Positions 27,804 to 35,317 of a stretch of DNA of 64,000 nucleotides are shown here, piece after piece. Numbering within the stretch: the first letter of the stretch is position 1; every line of letters starts with the position of its first letter. Both the position numbers and the translations under genes were made by a program. The notes below the pieces were generated by a model that saw nothing but the letters and a program-made list of their open reading frames with translations, made no database searches and was not told the DNA's origin. This stretch comes from Thermodesulfobacteriota bacterium (GTDB lineage Bacteria; Desulfobacterota; Anaeroferrophillalia; Anaeroferrophillales; Tharpellaceae), in the NCBI GenBank assembly GCA_024763535.1, contig JANTFH010000003.1, forward strand, positions 1 to 64,000, written 5' to 3'.

Positions 27804-29075
27804 TCACTGATGATAAAGTTTTTTCAGAGCCTCTTCGAGGCTGTCGAAGCCAATCTCCGTCTGCTCTTTAGTCTGCATATTCCGGCAGATCGCCGCTCCT
27901 TTTGCCATCTCATCGGGCCCGACAATCAGAGCGTAGCCAACCCCATCCCGGTCGGCCTTTTTGAGCTGACTTTTGAGACTTTTATGCTGAAAGCCCAGGG
28001 TCGCGACCTTAGCCTGCCGGTTCAATTGTACATAGAGCGGAAAAAGCAGACGTAAGGCCTCTTCCGCCAGCGGGATTAAGGCAATAACGGGTGAGGACAA
28101 GGGAAGTTTATCACCGGCCAGCATCATCAGACGCTCAAAACCGATGGCAAAACCGAAGGCCGGAGTCGCCTTGCCGCCGAGTTCCTCAACCAGACGATCA
28201 TAACGACCGCCGGCGGCGACCGCGTTCTGGACCCCAAGCTCTCCGGCCAGAAATTCAAACGTGGTCCGGGTGTAGTAATCCAGCCCGCGCACCAGTCTGG
28301 AATTTATCTGGTAATCGAGTCCGACATCATCCAGCAGACCGCAGAGACTGGAAAAATGCTCCTGACAGTCAGCACACAGGGATTCGTTAATCTGCGGGGC
28401 CGCAACCACCGCCTCCCGACAGGTGGGATTCTTGCAATCTAAAGCCCGGAGCGGATTTTCCCGAAGCCGGCGCCGGCAGTCGGCACAGAGCGAGGCTTCC
28501 CGTTCGATAAGAAAACTTTTAAGCTGCTCCCGGAAAGAGGGACGACAGGCTTCACAACCCAGACTGTTGATCTCCAGTACGACTCCGTCAATCTCCAGAA
28601 TCCGGAAAAACTGGGCCAACATCACCAGAGTTTCTGCATCCTGATAGAAACTCGCCTCGCCGAACACCTCAGCCCCCAGCTGATAAAACTGACGATAACG
28701 CCCCTTCTGCGGCCGTTCATAACGAAACATCGGACCAACGTAATACAGCTTGTTGATTTCGCTGATTTTGCCGAGAGAATATTGGTTAAAGGCCCGGACG
28801 ACCGAGGCCGTTCCCTCGGGCCGCAGGGTCAGTGAACGCTCGGAGCGATCGAGAAAAGTATACATCTCCTTTTCAACAATATCGGTTTCACCACCGATAC
28901 TCCGGGTGAAAAGCTCCGTCGGTTCCAACAGTGCCAGACGTAACTCGGCAAAGCCGTAACCCTCCAACAGGTTACGAAACTGATCCTCAACCCGGCGCCA
29001 GCGAAAACTCTCCGGCGGCAGAATTTCATTGAAACCTTTTACTGTTTTTATCTGATTTTTTTTCATAACTGTCAT
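27804..29075 (-). CDS. hisS: Histidyl-tRNA synthetase
   Basis: A class II synthetase of 423 residues. The N-terminus KTVKGFNEILPPESFRW, motif 2 (RYRQFYQLGAEVFG), the histidine-binding GLDYYTRTTFEFL and motif 3 (AFGFAIGFERL) are all present, as is a C-terminal anticodon domain. The insertion domain is cysteine-rich (CEACRP, CADCRR, CKNPTC, CADCQ), suggesting a zinc-bound version of the region, which I know from other deltaproteobacterial HisRS. Two ATGs nine bases apart are possible starts. It charges tRNA-His in the cytoplasm and lies in a minus-strand series with comEC. Confidence 0.95.
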   Translation of the reverse strand: MTVMKKNQIKTVKGFNEILPPESFRWRRVEDQFRNLLEGYGFAELRLALLEPTELFTRSIGGETDIVEKEMYTFLDRSERSLTLRPEGTASVVRAFNQYSLGKISEINKLYYVGPMFRYERPQKGRYRQFYQLGAEVFGEASFYQDAETLVMLAQFFRILEIDGVVLEINSLGCEACRPSFREQLKSFLIEREASLCADCRRRLRENPLRALDCKNPTCREAVVAAPQINESLCADCQEHFSSLCGLLDDVGLDYQINSRLVRGLDYYTRTTFEFLAGELGVQNAVAAGGRYDRLVEELGGKATPAFGFAIGFERLMMLAGDKLPLSSPVIALIPLAEEALRLLFPLYVQLNRQAKVATLGFQHKSLKSQLKKADRDGVGYALIVGPDEMAKGAAICRNMQTKEQTEIGFDSLEEALKKLYHQ

Positions 29076-29142
29076 TTTTTCAGTGCCGGCGGCACTTTAA
29101 TAGATTACCGGATATCCAGAGTTACAATGCTTAAACTGATCA

Positions 29143-31647
29143 TCATAACTTATCAGGCCATTCTTGACAACCGGAAATTAGGGATGACGGCAGTTTACGG
29201 TTTATTTTACCAGAAACATCAGCTTCCAGAAAAAGAAAACCGTCTCTCCTGACCGACCATACGCTGGTACCGGGTTCACAACTCGCCCCTCCCTCCGGCA
29301 CCAGTTTCCAGCCCCCCGACCTGATTGCCGGCGGAAACGAAAGGGGTGATGAGGAAGAGCTGCGCAGTTGAACCAACAAATTAACCTGATCCGGCAACAA
29401 GGCCGTATCGAGCTGACCGCCGCCCAGAATCAGAGCTGAAAAATTTCCATAATTGAGTAAAAAAGAGGGTGCCATTGCCAGCAGCGATGCCGTGTTCGAA
29501 TCAGCCATACGAAAATCGTTGGCGGGCGGACCCACCGCCTGAATCCTGACCCCGTTCAGGAAAAGGGAATCAGACATAGATGAAAGTTTGTACCACCTGA
29601 CCGCAAAATGGTCCTGACTGAGGCGGCAGAAGTTCTTAAACGGGGGATAACCGCTCCAGATACCGTGATAAAAGATCTGCCTGACCTTAAAGTGCTCAAC
29701 CAGAAAAATAAGACCGCCGACCAATCCCTTTTGCGGCTCAGTCAACACCAGGGTATCAATGCGGCTGATCTTACGGCGCCAGCAGTAGGGCGCAATCACG
29801 TTTTCAGCAAAAGAAAAAAATGAAGTCGAAGCCAGACTCTCGCGGCTGCCGCTGGAACCGCACCACGAACCACCGTTAAAGAGTATAGCCTCGCCGCCGG
29901 GAAGTTCGACCAGCAGGGCCTGGGGCCTGCTCCCGACAAAAGCCGCAACCGCAAGCTTTTTCTCCTCCCGTTGAGACTGCCACCAGATCTGATCCGCACC
30001 GAGAATGACTAGAAGAAACAGCAGCAGAACTGCACTCACCCTCTTTCTGCCGGTCGGGGTCAGCAGTCGGGCAGCGGTCAGGATTATCAGCGCAATAACA
30101 ATAAGTTCAAAAGTAGTCAAACCGGAACAGTACAAACGTCCCGCCGGCAGCCGGTGCCGCAGCCACATACCAACATTGATCAAACCATCGAGAAGCAGAC
30201 TCAGCGGTTTGAGCAAAAGTCTCATCAGCTGAGGAGATTTTACCAGCAGCAGGGCCGCCATACCCAGGGGAATAATCAACAGAGAAAAAAGCGGGATCAA
30301 CAGGATATTGGCAAAAAGTGAATAGAGCGAAACAAAATGAACCCGGTTTATCAGTAACGGAGCCGTGGTCAGGCTTATTGCCAGAGAGCTTGCCGCCAGA
30401 TAAAAGATATAACGTAAACTCACCTTAAACCAGGCGGGACGCGGCGCAACCAGCGGCAGGAGCCAGTCACGCCACCACTCTACTGAACGGGGCACAATCC
30501 ACAAAATAGTCGCGACTGCGGTAAATGAGAGTTGAAATGAGAGGGCGAAAAGTGCTTCCGGCCAGATGATAAGGATGACAATGGCCGCCAGAAACAGGGT
30601 TGAAAAGGGGTCACGAAGTCTGCCGCCAAGCAGGGTCAGCAGAAAAAAGAGAGCCATAATCCCCGCCCTTACAACCGGCAGATACAGACCTGACAAAAGG
30701 ATATAGAACGGCAGCAAAAGGATGGTTAGCCCGGCGGCCGGCGGAGTCGTCCCCCGAATCAGCCGCCGCCTGATAAAATCGGGAATAATAGCTTTGCAAA
30801 AGAAAAAGAGCAGTGCCACTACGACACTCAAATGCAGACCGGAGATGGCAAAAAGGTGAAAAATCCCGAAATCTAAAAAAAGCTGTTTGACCCTGAATTT
30901 AAGTTGGTCGCGGGTGCCGATCAGAACCGCCTGGAGGATTGCCGCACTGTTGGGATTTTCTGTATTCTCAGCCAGAGAACGGTAGATTGAGCGCCGGATT
31001 TTTTCTACCCCGGCCAAGAAACCGGTCGCCGGTGTAATAATTTTGATATCGGCAAACTTATCAACCTGAGCCCGGGCGATAAGGCCGGAGAGTACCTGAT
31101 CCCGCAAACGGCCGCGCAGAAACGGATGCCGGGCCGGGGTCAACAGCTTAAGCTTCGCCTTGACTGAGACAATATCGCCAATAAGCGGCAGTTGGCTGTC
31201 GTCATAAACCGTAGCCGGCAACTGTAAAAGGATCTCCCCGGATCCGGATAACTCTTCCGAAAGAGGCTGCAGACGCAGCTGCCAACCCTCGGGTAAGCCG
31301 TAAGGAAAAGCAGTAACCCGGCCCTTAATGATCCCGGCCTCACTCCAACCCGTACTCAGTTGGGTTTCAGCTTGCAGGAAAGCGGCCTGCCGGACCGTTA
31401 TGCGCCTCCCCCCGAACCAAACTGCAGCCAGAGAGAGCAGAGCAAACAGCAAAAAACGATAAACGTCAGGCTTGATTTTATAACAACGCAAAACAACGTG
31501 GTATAAGGATATCAGCAGAACCGCCGACAAAAAGGTTGCGATAAGCTGAAAACCGCAACAAACCGGAGCCAGAATCGACCAGATAATTAGCGCCAGAAAC
31601 AGAAGCGAGGGCCGATATATCAGCTCACGTCCGAAATCCGCCATCAA
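29143..31647 (-). CDS. comEC: ComEC/Rec2 DNA-uptake channel with degenerate metallo-lactamase tail
   Basis: This is the inner-membrane channel that carries transforming single-stranded DNA into the cytoplasm. It has an N-terminal hydrophobic region plus OB-like domain (residues 1-230), then the competence core with LFAISGLHLSVVVALLFFF and SGLYLPVVRAGIMAL and about ten helices. The C-terminal metallo-beta-lactamase-like domain (from about residue 560) has lost its metal motif: where HxHxDH-GG would be, it reads LTEPQKGLVGG. That tail should be catalytically dead. At 834 residues it is otherwise full length. No other competence genes are in the window. Confidence 0.88.
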   Translation of the reverse strand: MMADFGRELIYRPSLLFLALIIWSILAPVCCGFQLIATFLSAVLLISLYHVVLRCYKIKPDVYRFLLFALLSLAAVWFGGRRITVRQAAFLQAETQLSTGWSEAGIIKGRVTAFPYGLPEGWQLRLQPLSEELSGSGEILLQLPATVYDDSQLPLIGDIVSVKAKLKLLTPARHPFLRGRLRDQVLSGLIARAQVDKFADIKIITPATGFLAGVEKIRRSIYRSLAENTENPNSAAILQAVLIGTRDQLKFRVKQLFLDFGIFHLFAISGLHLSVVVALLFFFCKAIIPDFIRRRLIRGTTPPAAGLTILLLPFYILLSGLYLPVVRAGIMALFFLLTLLGGRLRDPFSTLFLAAIVILIIWPEALFALSFQLSFTAVATILWIVPRSVEWWRDWLLPLVAPRPAWFKVSLRYIFYLAASSLAISLTTAPLLINRVHFVSLYSLFANILLIPLFSLLIIPLGMAALLLVKSPQLMRLLLKPLSLLLDGLINVGMWLRHRLPAGRLYCSGLTTFELIVIALIILTAARLLTPTGRKRVSAVLLLFLLVILGADQIWWQSQREEKKLAVAAFVGSRPQALLVELPGGEAILFNGGSWCGSSGSRESLASTSFFSFAENVIAPYCWRRKISRIDTLVLTEPQKGLVGGLIFLVEHFKVRQIFYHGIWSGYPPFKNFCRLSQDHFAVRWYKLSSMSDSLFLNGVRIQAVGPPANDFRMADSNTASLLAMAPSFLLNYGNFSALILGGGQLDTALLPDQVNLLVQLRSSSSSPLSFPPAIRSGGWKLVPEGGASCEPGTSVWSVRRDGFLFLEADVSGKINRKLPSSLISGCQEWPDKL

Positions 31648-31696
31648 CCGCGGCCTTTACTGCATCTATACACCGAAAAGCATTGCCTCAAGTTAA

Positions 31697-31750
31697 TACT
31701 GTCCGGCAGGTGAATCGGGTCATTTTCTTCCGCTTATCTGCCGGACAGTA
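31697..31750. repeat. Inverted repeat between the DnaJ-like and comEC genes
   Basis: A perfect 13-bp inverted repeat (TACTGTCCGGCAG and its complement) surrounds a 28-base loop. It lies about 35 bases after the stop of the minus-strand dnaJ-like gene. A T run is lacking, so it may be a REP-like element rather than a simple terminator. Confidence 0.55.
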
Positions 31751-31785
31751 CGATCTTTAAATAGTTTCTCCGCAAAAAATTTCGT

Positions 31786-32721
31786 CTACAAGAGCTCTTT
31801 CTCAAGTTCCTTGACCAGAGTCTTTGCCTTGGGGGTAAGAGATTTAGGTATATTTATCTTCAACTCGACAATCTGGTCACCGGCCGACATACCTTTAGAG
31901 GCGGCGACACCCTTACCTCTAAGGCGCATTTTCTGACCGTTCTGCGCTCCCTCTTTGACCTTCAGCATGGCTTTACCGGAGAATGTCGGCACCTCTATTT
32001 TGCCACCTAGAAGAGCAGTTGTCAGAGGCACCTCGACCTGACAAATAAGATCCCGTCCCTCAAGCTTGAAGATCCGGTCGGGCCGGACCTTAATGGTTAA
32101 CACCAGATCCCCGGCCGGGCCGTTGTTGATCCCGGGATGACCCTTTCCCTTTAGCCGCAGTCGAGCCCCATCAACCGTACCCGGCGGTATCTTGACATTG
32201 ACCTGCTGGTTATCAATCCGGAGTTTAAGCTCCGTTCCGCGCACCGCTTCGGCAAAATCTATCTCAACCTGATGCTCGGCATTGCCGCCCCGGCTCGGAC
32301 GGGGCGGCCGTCCCTGACAACCTCCGCCGCCGCCACCACCAAAAAGATTTGCAAAGATATCGGAAGGATCGCCCCCTTGCTGACCGCCAAAGGGATTACC
32401 GGAAGAGGAAAAAGTAGTCCTCCCGCCGCCGCCGAAAAGATCACTGAAATCAAAACCACCGCTGCGCGCCCCGGAGAAACCGGCTCCGCCGGCCCGCTGC
32501 TGAAAATCGGAGCCGAAGGTGTCATACTCCTTACGCTTCTTCTCATCACTTAATACTTCATAGGCTTCATTTATCTCTTTAAACTTCTGTTCCGCCGCCT
32601 TGTCATCGGGACGTACATCCGGATGATACTGCCGAGCCTGTCGGCGAAAAGCCTTTTTGATCTCGGCCGCCGAAGCCTTTTTGTCCACCCCTAAAATTTT
32701 ATAAAAATCTTTCCCAGCCAT
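31786..32721 (-). CDS. CbpA-type DnaJ co-chaperone
   Basis: The J domain (residues 1-70) has the HPD signature in [11 protein letters not shown] and stimulates Hsp70 ATPase. A Gly/Phe-rich linker follows (residues 75-135, with FGGGG repeats). Two C-terminal beta-sandwich substrate domains lie beyond, with no CxxCxGxG zinc fingers, so this is the CbpA/DnaJ class II type. The start at 32721 begins [12 protein letters not shown] as in homologues; the 23-codon upstream extension is not expected. It may handle stress-folded proteins with DnaK. It is divergent from the selenopeptide gene. Confidence 0.88.
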   Translation of the reverse strand: MAGKDFYKILGVDKKASAAEIKKAFRRQARQYHPDVRPDDKAAEQKFKEINEAYEVLSDEKKRKEYDTFGSDFQQRAGGAGFSGARSGGFDFSDLFGGGGRTTFSSSGNPFGGQQGGDPSDIFANLFGGGGGGGCQGRPPRPSRGGNAEHQVEIDFAEAVRGTELKLRIDNQQVNVKIPPGTVDGARLRLKGKGHPGINNGPAGDLVLTIKVRPDRIFKLEGRDLICQVEVPLTTALLGGKIEVPTFSGKAMLKVKEGAQNGQKMRLRGKGVAASKGMSAGDQIVELKINIPKSLTPKAKTLVKELEKELL

Positions 32722-32912
32722 ATATAAACACTCCAGAATGGTATTTTTGTAAAAAACCTGAAAATACTGCCACTTTTTGCATCTACCCAAGAAAAAGACA
32801 GATATAATCCGCGTAGTAATATAGCTATGAAGTCATTATTTGTAAAGAGATAGAATATAAAATCAACTCTCTTTATCCAACCTTTCTTACGAGTTTATAC
32901 TGAAACTTTCAA

Positions 32913-32942
32913 TTGACAGAACAATCTCCGGCAGGATATAGG
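32913..32942 (+). promoter_or_regulatory. Candidate promoter upstream of the selenopeptide gene
   Basis: TTGACA and TATAGG are separated by 18 bases on the plus strand, about 200 bases before the selenopeptide start. The 32722-33142 gap is AT-rich and shows no other gene. A second weaker candidate (TGGACA near 33012) is closer. I cannot choose between them. Confidence 0.3.
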
Positions 32943-33142
32943 ATTCAATTGAAACCTGGTAAACGATACTTGCCGCCATTTACCCAAAAGCCCTGACACT
33001 TAAAAAAAGACTGGACATCGGCAGATAAGTACTATACCAAAGAAATAGAGTATAGTTTTTTTGATAATCTTGTTCTGAACCGGGTTGGCGAAAGGAATGA
33101 TCGCATGTACGATTGTCAACTCAAACCCGCATGGAGGTGACA

Positions 33143-33475
33143 ATGGATAAAAAAGAACTGAAAAAATTGTTGACAGGGGTCGGGATTGCCGGATTACTTG
33201 CCGGCATCCCCCTGACCGGAGGAGTTGCCATCGGCGGCAGCGGTTGAGGCAATAGCGGCTGAGGCCACAAGCAGAGTGCCGTGAGCACTCAAAAAGACAG
33301 TTCAACTGTCAGTGAAGAGAAAGATGACTCCGCAACCTCCCAGGAACAGCAGCAGAATAACGAAGATACAGACAATACTGAAGATAAAGACCAAAGTAAC
33401 CAAACTAACCAGAACAACCAGGAACAAAATCAAAATTCCGGCTCCGGCCACAGCGGTTGAGGCGGCAGTAAATAA
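33143..33475 (+). CDS. sbtA: Three-selenocysteine RiPP precursor peptide, SbtA-like
   Basis: Reading from the ATG at 33143, preceded by a strong GGAGGTGA, the frame stays open for 110 codons to a TAA if three TGA codons are read as selenocysteine (codons 35, 40 and 106). All three fall in the same context, S-G-U-G. The first two end a hydrophobic, glycine-rich leader-like region (LLTGVGIAGLLAGIPLTGGV), and the third is four residues from the C-terminus. The middle, about 55 residues, is low-complexity N/Q/D/E. Hairpins with a GU apical loop lie 15-35 bases after the UGAs. A radical SAM maturase follows. This matches the predicted selenobiotic (SbtA) precursors. The ORF track misses it entirely. 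selA/B/C are not in the window. Confidence 0.82.
33274..33290 (+). promoter_or_regulatory. SECIS-like hairpin serving selenocysteines 35 and 40
   Basis: A perfect 6-bp stem GAGTGC/GCACTC closes the loop CGTGA, which contains the GU expected at the tip of bacterial SECIS elements. The loop is about 17 bases after the second UGA and 32 after the first, both inside the range I recall for bacterial SECIS, so one hairpin might serve both codons. Confidence 0.6.
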
Positions 33476-33492
33476 CAGTGTGGTTCACACTG
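33476..33492 (+). promoter_or_regulatory. SECIS-like hairpin for selenocysteine 106, beyond the stop codon
   Basis: A perfect 7-bp stem CAGTGTG/CACACTG closes a GTT loop 22 bases after the third UGA. It starts on the base after the TAA stop, so the element lies in the 3' untranslated part while the UGA it would serve is four codons before the end. Confidence 0.65.
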
Positions 33493-33513
33493 AAAAGTAA
33501 TGCAAACTTTAAG

Positions 33514-33552
33514 AAAGGGGCAGAGGTTATCTTCTGTCCCTTTCTGTTTTTT
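33514..33552 (+). terminator. Terminator/attenuator between precursor and maturase genes
   Basis: An 11-bp stem AAAGGGGCAGA/TCTGTCCCTTT is followed by CTGTTTTTT. Positioned between sbtA and sbtM, it should end most transcripts after the precursor and let a fraction read into the enzyme gene, a common arrangement for peptide-enzyme pairs. Confidence 0.75.
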
Positions 33553-33602
33553 GAACTGTTCTCCAGGGTTTAAGCACACGTTGGTCATAAGAGGAGAAGA
33601 TT

Positions 33603-35195
33603 TTGCCCGAATTTAAAGAAATTTTTCCAGTTTTCTATTCTCAGTTACCGCGATCATTACAAGCTGATTTTACCGCCTGTCTCGAGATGACCCACTCTCC
33701 TGATGCCGGCTTGCGAAAAATTACTGAAAAAGTGGAAAAATTAAATCTGTCTCCGGCTTTCAGTGATCTCGCACGATTGGAATATGTACTTTTTCAAATG
33801 CGCCATGATACCGGTGCGCCAACCGCAGAACTTAGCGAAATTACAGTCAACCCGCACCTGCATCTGACCAGATCGACCTGGAGCGGGTTGCTGAATGTCA
33901 TTAGAAGAGAAAGCTCAGTCGAAGAACTTAAAGCCGCCGACAAGGATGAGTTTATCCTGATTTATCGCCATCCGCAGGAGCGTAAACTGATTATCAGGAA
34001 AGCCACTAAAAGTGATCTTCTGGCACTGAAAATAGTTACTGATGGAGAAGAATCAGAGACACTTGTGAAAGACGGCCAAATAACCCCCGCACTGTCTGAA
34101 CAGGTCTTAAATGACGGTGTTGACAATGGCATCCTACTGCAACCTCAGTCGAAAATAAGACGCTCACCGGCCCATATTTTTTCTCGCGGCGAAGATAGTG
34201 ACAAAAAATTTATAAACTCCGATTTTTTTACTCTGCAATGGCACGTCACCCAAAAATGTGACCTGCACTGCCGTCACTGTTATGACCGCAGTGAGCGAAA
34301 TCCCCTGCAATTGAGTGAAGGTTTGCGCATCCTGGATGATCTCAAGAACTTTTGCCGGGCTCATTTTGTGAAAGGACAGGTCACCTTCTCCGGTGGGAAC
34401 CCACTGCTTTACCCAGATTTTATGGCACTTTACCGGGCCGCAGTCGAGCGGGGTCTACAGGTCGCCATTCTCGGCAATCCTGCTGAAAGTAAGATACTGG
34501 ACGAGTTGAATGCGATTAGACCTCCGGTTTTTTTTCAGATCAGCCTGGAAGGTTTGAGCACGCATAACGATTACATACGGGGTTCCGGGCATTTCCAGAG
34601 ATCCTTGAAGTTTCTCGATCTATTGCGGGAAAAAGATATTTTTTCGATGGTAATGCTGACACTGACCCGGGCCAACCTGGATCAGGTTCTGCCTCTGACC
34701 GAAGTTTTACGGGGACACGTCGATCTTTTTACTTTCAACCGCCTGGCGATGGTGGGTGAAGGAACGAACCTCTATTCAGTTGAACCGGAAAAGTACCGTG
34801 ATTTTCTCGAACGCTATCTGGCCGCAGCTGAAAACAGTTCATTCATTGCTCTGAAAGATAATTTTTTCAACCTTATAAAGCAGGAACGTAAGCAGCCATG
34901 GTTCGGTGGATGTGCCGGTTACGGTTGTGGTGCCGCCTTTAATTTTATGGCTCTCCTAGCGGATGGCGAGGTCCATGCCTGCCGTAAACTGCCTTCACTG
35001 CTCGGTAATATCTTCTCCACCAATTTTGCTGAGATTTATAATTCCGAGTTGGCCGAACGTTATCGTCAGGGAAGCAAGGCCTGTCAAGAGTGTAAGATCA
35101 GACCGGTTTGCGGGGGCTGTCCGGCAGTAACCTACGGCTTTGGGCTGGACATTTTCGAGGATAGAGACCCTTACTGTTTTCTTGAGTCTCCCTGA
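33603..35195 (+). CDS. sbtM: Radical SAM/SPASM maturase of the selenopeptide, SbtM-like
   Basis: The 530-residue enzyme has a 200-residue N-terminal domain without recognised motifs, then the radical SAM site CDLHCRHC (cysteines 219, 223, 226) binding the [4Fe-4S]-AdoMet cluster, with the SAM-binding segment VTFSGGNPLLYP. The C-terminal SPASM region has FGGCAGYGCGAAF (437, 442), VHACRKLP and CQECKIRPVCGGCPA, enough for auxiliary clusters. TTG start; AGAGGAGAAGA gives a good ribosome site. It should modify the SGUG sites of the adjacent precursor, possibly to oxazole- or thiazole-type rings, as proposed for this family. A strong terminator follows, so the system is two genes. Confidence 0.82.
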   Translation: MPEFKEIFPVFYSQLPRSLQADFTACLEMTHSPDAGLRKITEKVEKLNLSPAFSDLARLEYVLFQMRHDTGAPTAELSEITVNPHLHLTRSTWSGLLNVIRRESSVEELKAADKDEFILIYRHPQERKLIIRKATKSDLLALKIVTDGEESETLVKDGQITPALSEQVLNDGVDNGILLQPQSKIRRSPAHIFSRGEDSDKKFINSDFFTLQWHVTQKCDLHCRHCYDRSERNPLQLSEGLRILDDLKNFCRAHFVKGQVTFSGGNPLLYPDFMALYRAAVERGLQVAILGNPAESKILDELNAIRPPVFFQISLEGLSTHNDYIRGSGHFQRSLKFLDLLREKDIFSMVMLTLTRANLDQVLPLTEVLRGHVDLFTFNRLAMVGEGTNLYSVEPEKYRDFLERYLAAAENSSFIALKDNFFNLIKQERKQPWFGGCAGYGCGAAFNFMALLADGEVHACRKLPSLLGNIFSTNFAEIYNSELAERYRQGSKACQECKIRPVCGGCPAVTYGFGLDIFEDRDPYCFLESP

Positions 35196-35240
35196 CTCTG
35201 ACCCTTGCGCATAACGTAACCATCAGGATAAGACAACGAA

Positions 35241-35274
35241 AAAGAGCGGCAGCCGTAACCGGCTGCCGCTCTTT
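35241..35274. terminator. Bidirectional terminator between sbtM and pnp
   Basis: A perfect 15-bp stem (AAAGAGCGGCAGCCG and its complement) closes a TAAC loop, with A runs before and T runs after on both strands. It ends both convergent transcripts. Confidence 0.85.
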
Positions 35275-35317
35275 AAGTTTCATAACAAAATGCAGGATAA
35301 AATATCCGCATCAATGC

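Noticed and set aside
33312-33500. 62-residue plus-strand ORF MKRKMTPQ...
   Set aside because: It is another frame of the selenopeptide gene, with Arg/Thr-rich composition and no ribosome site of its own.
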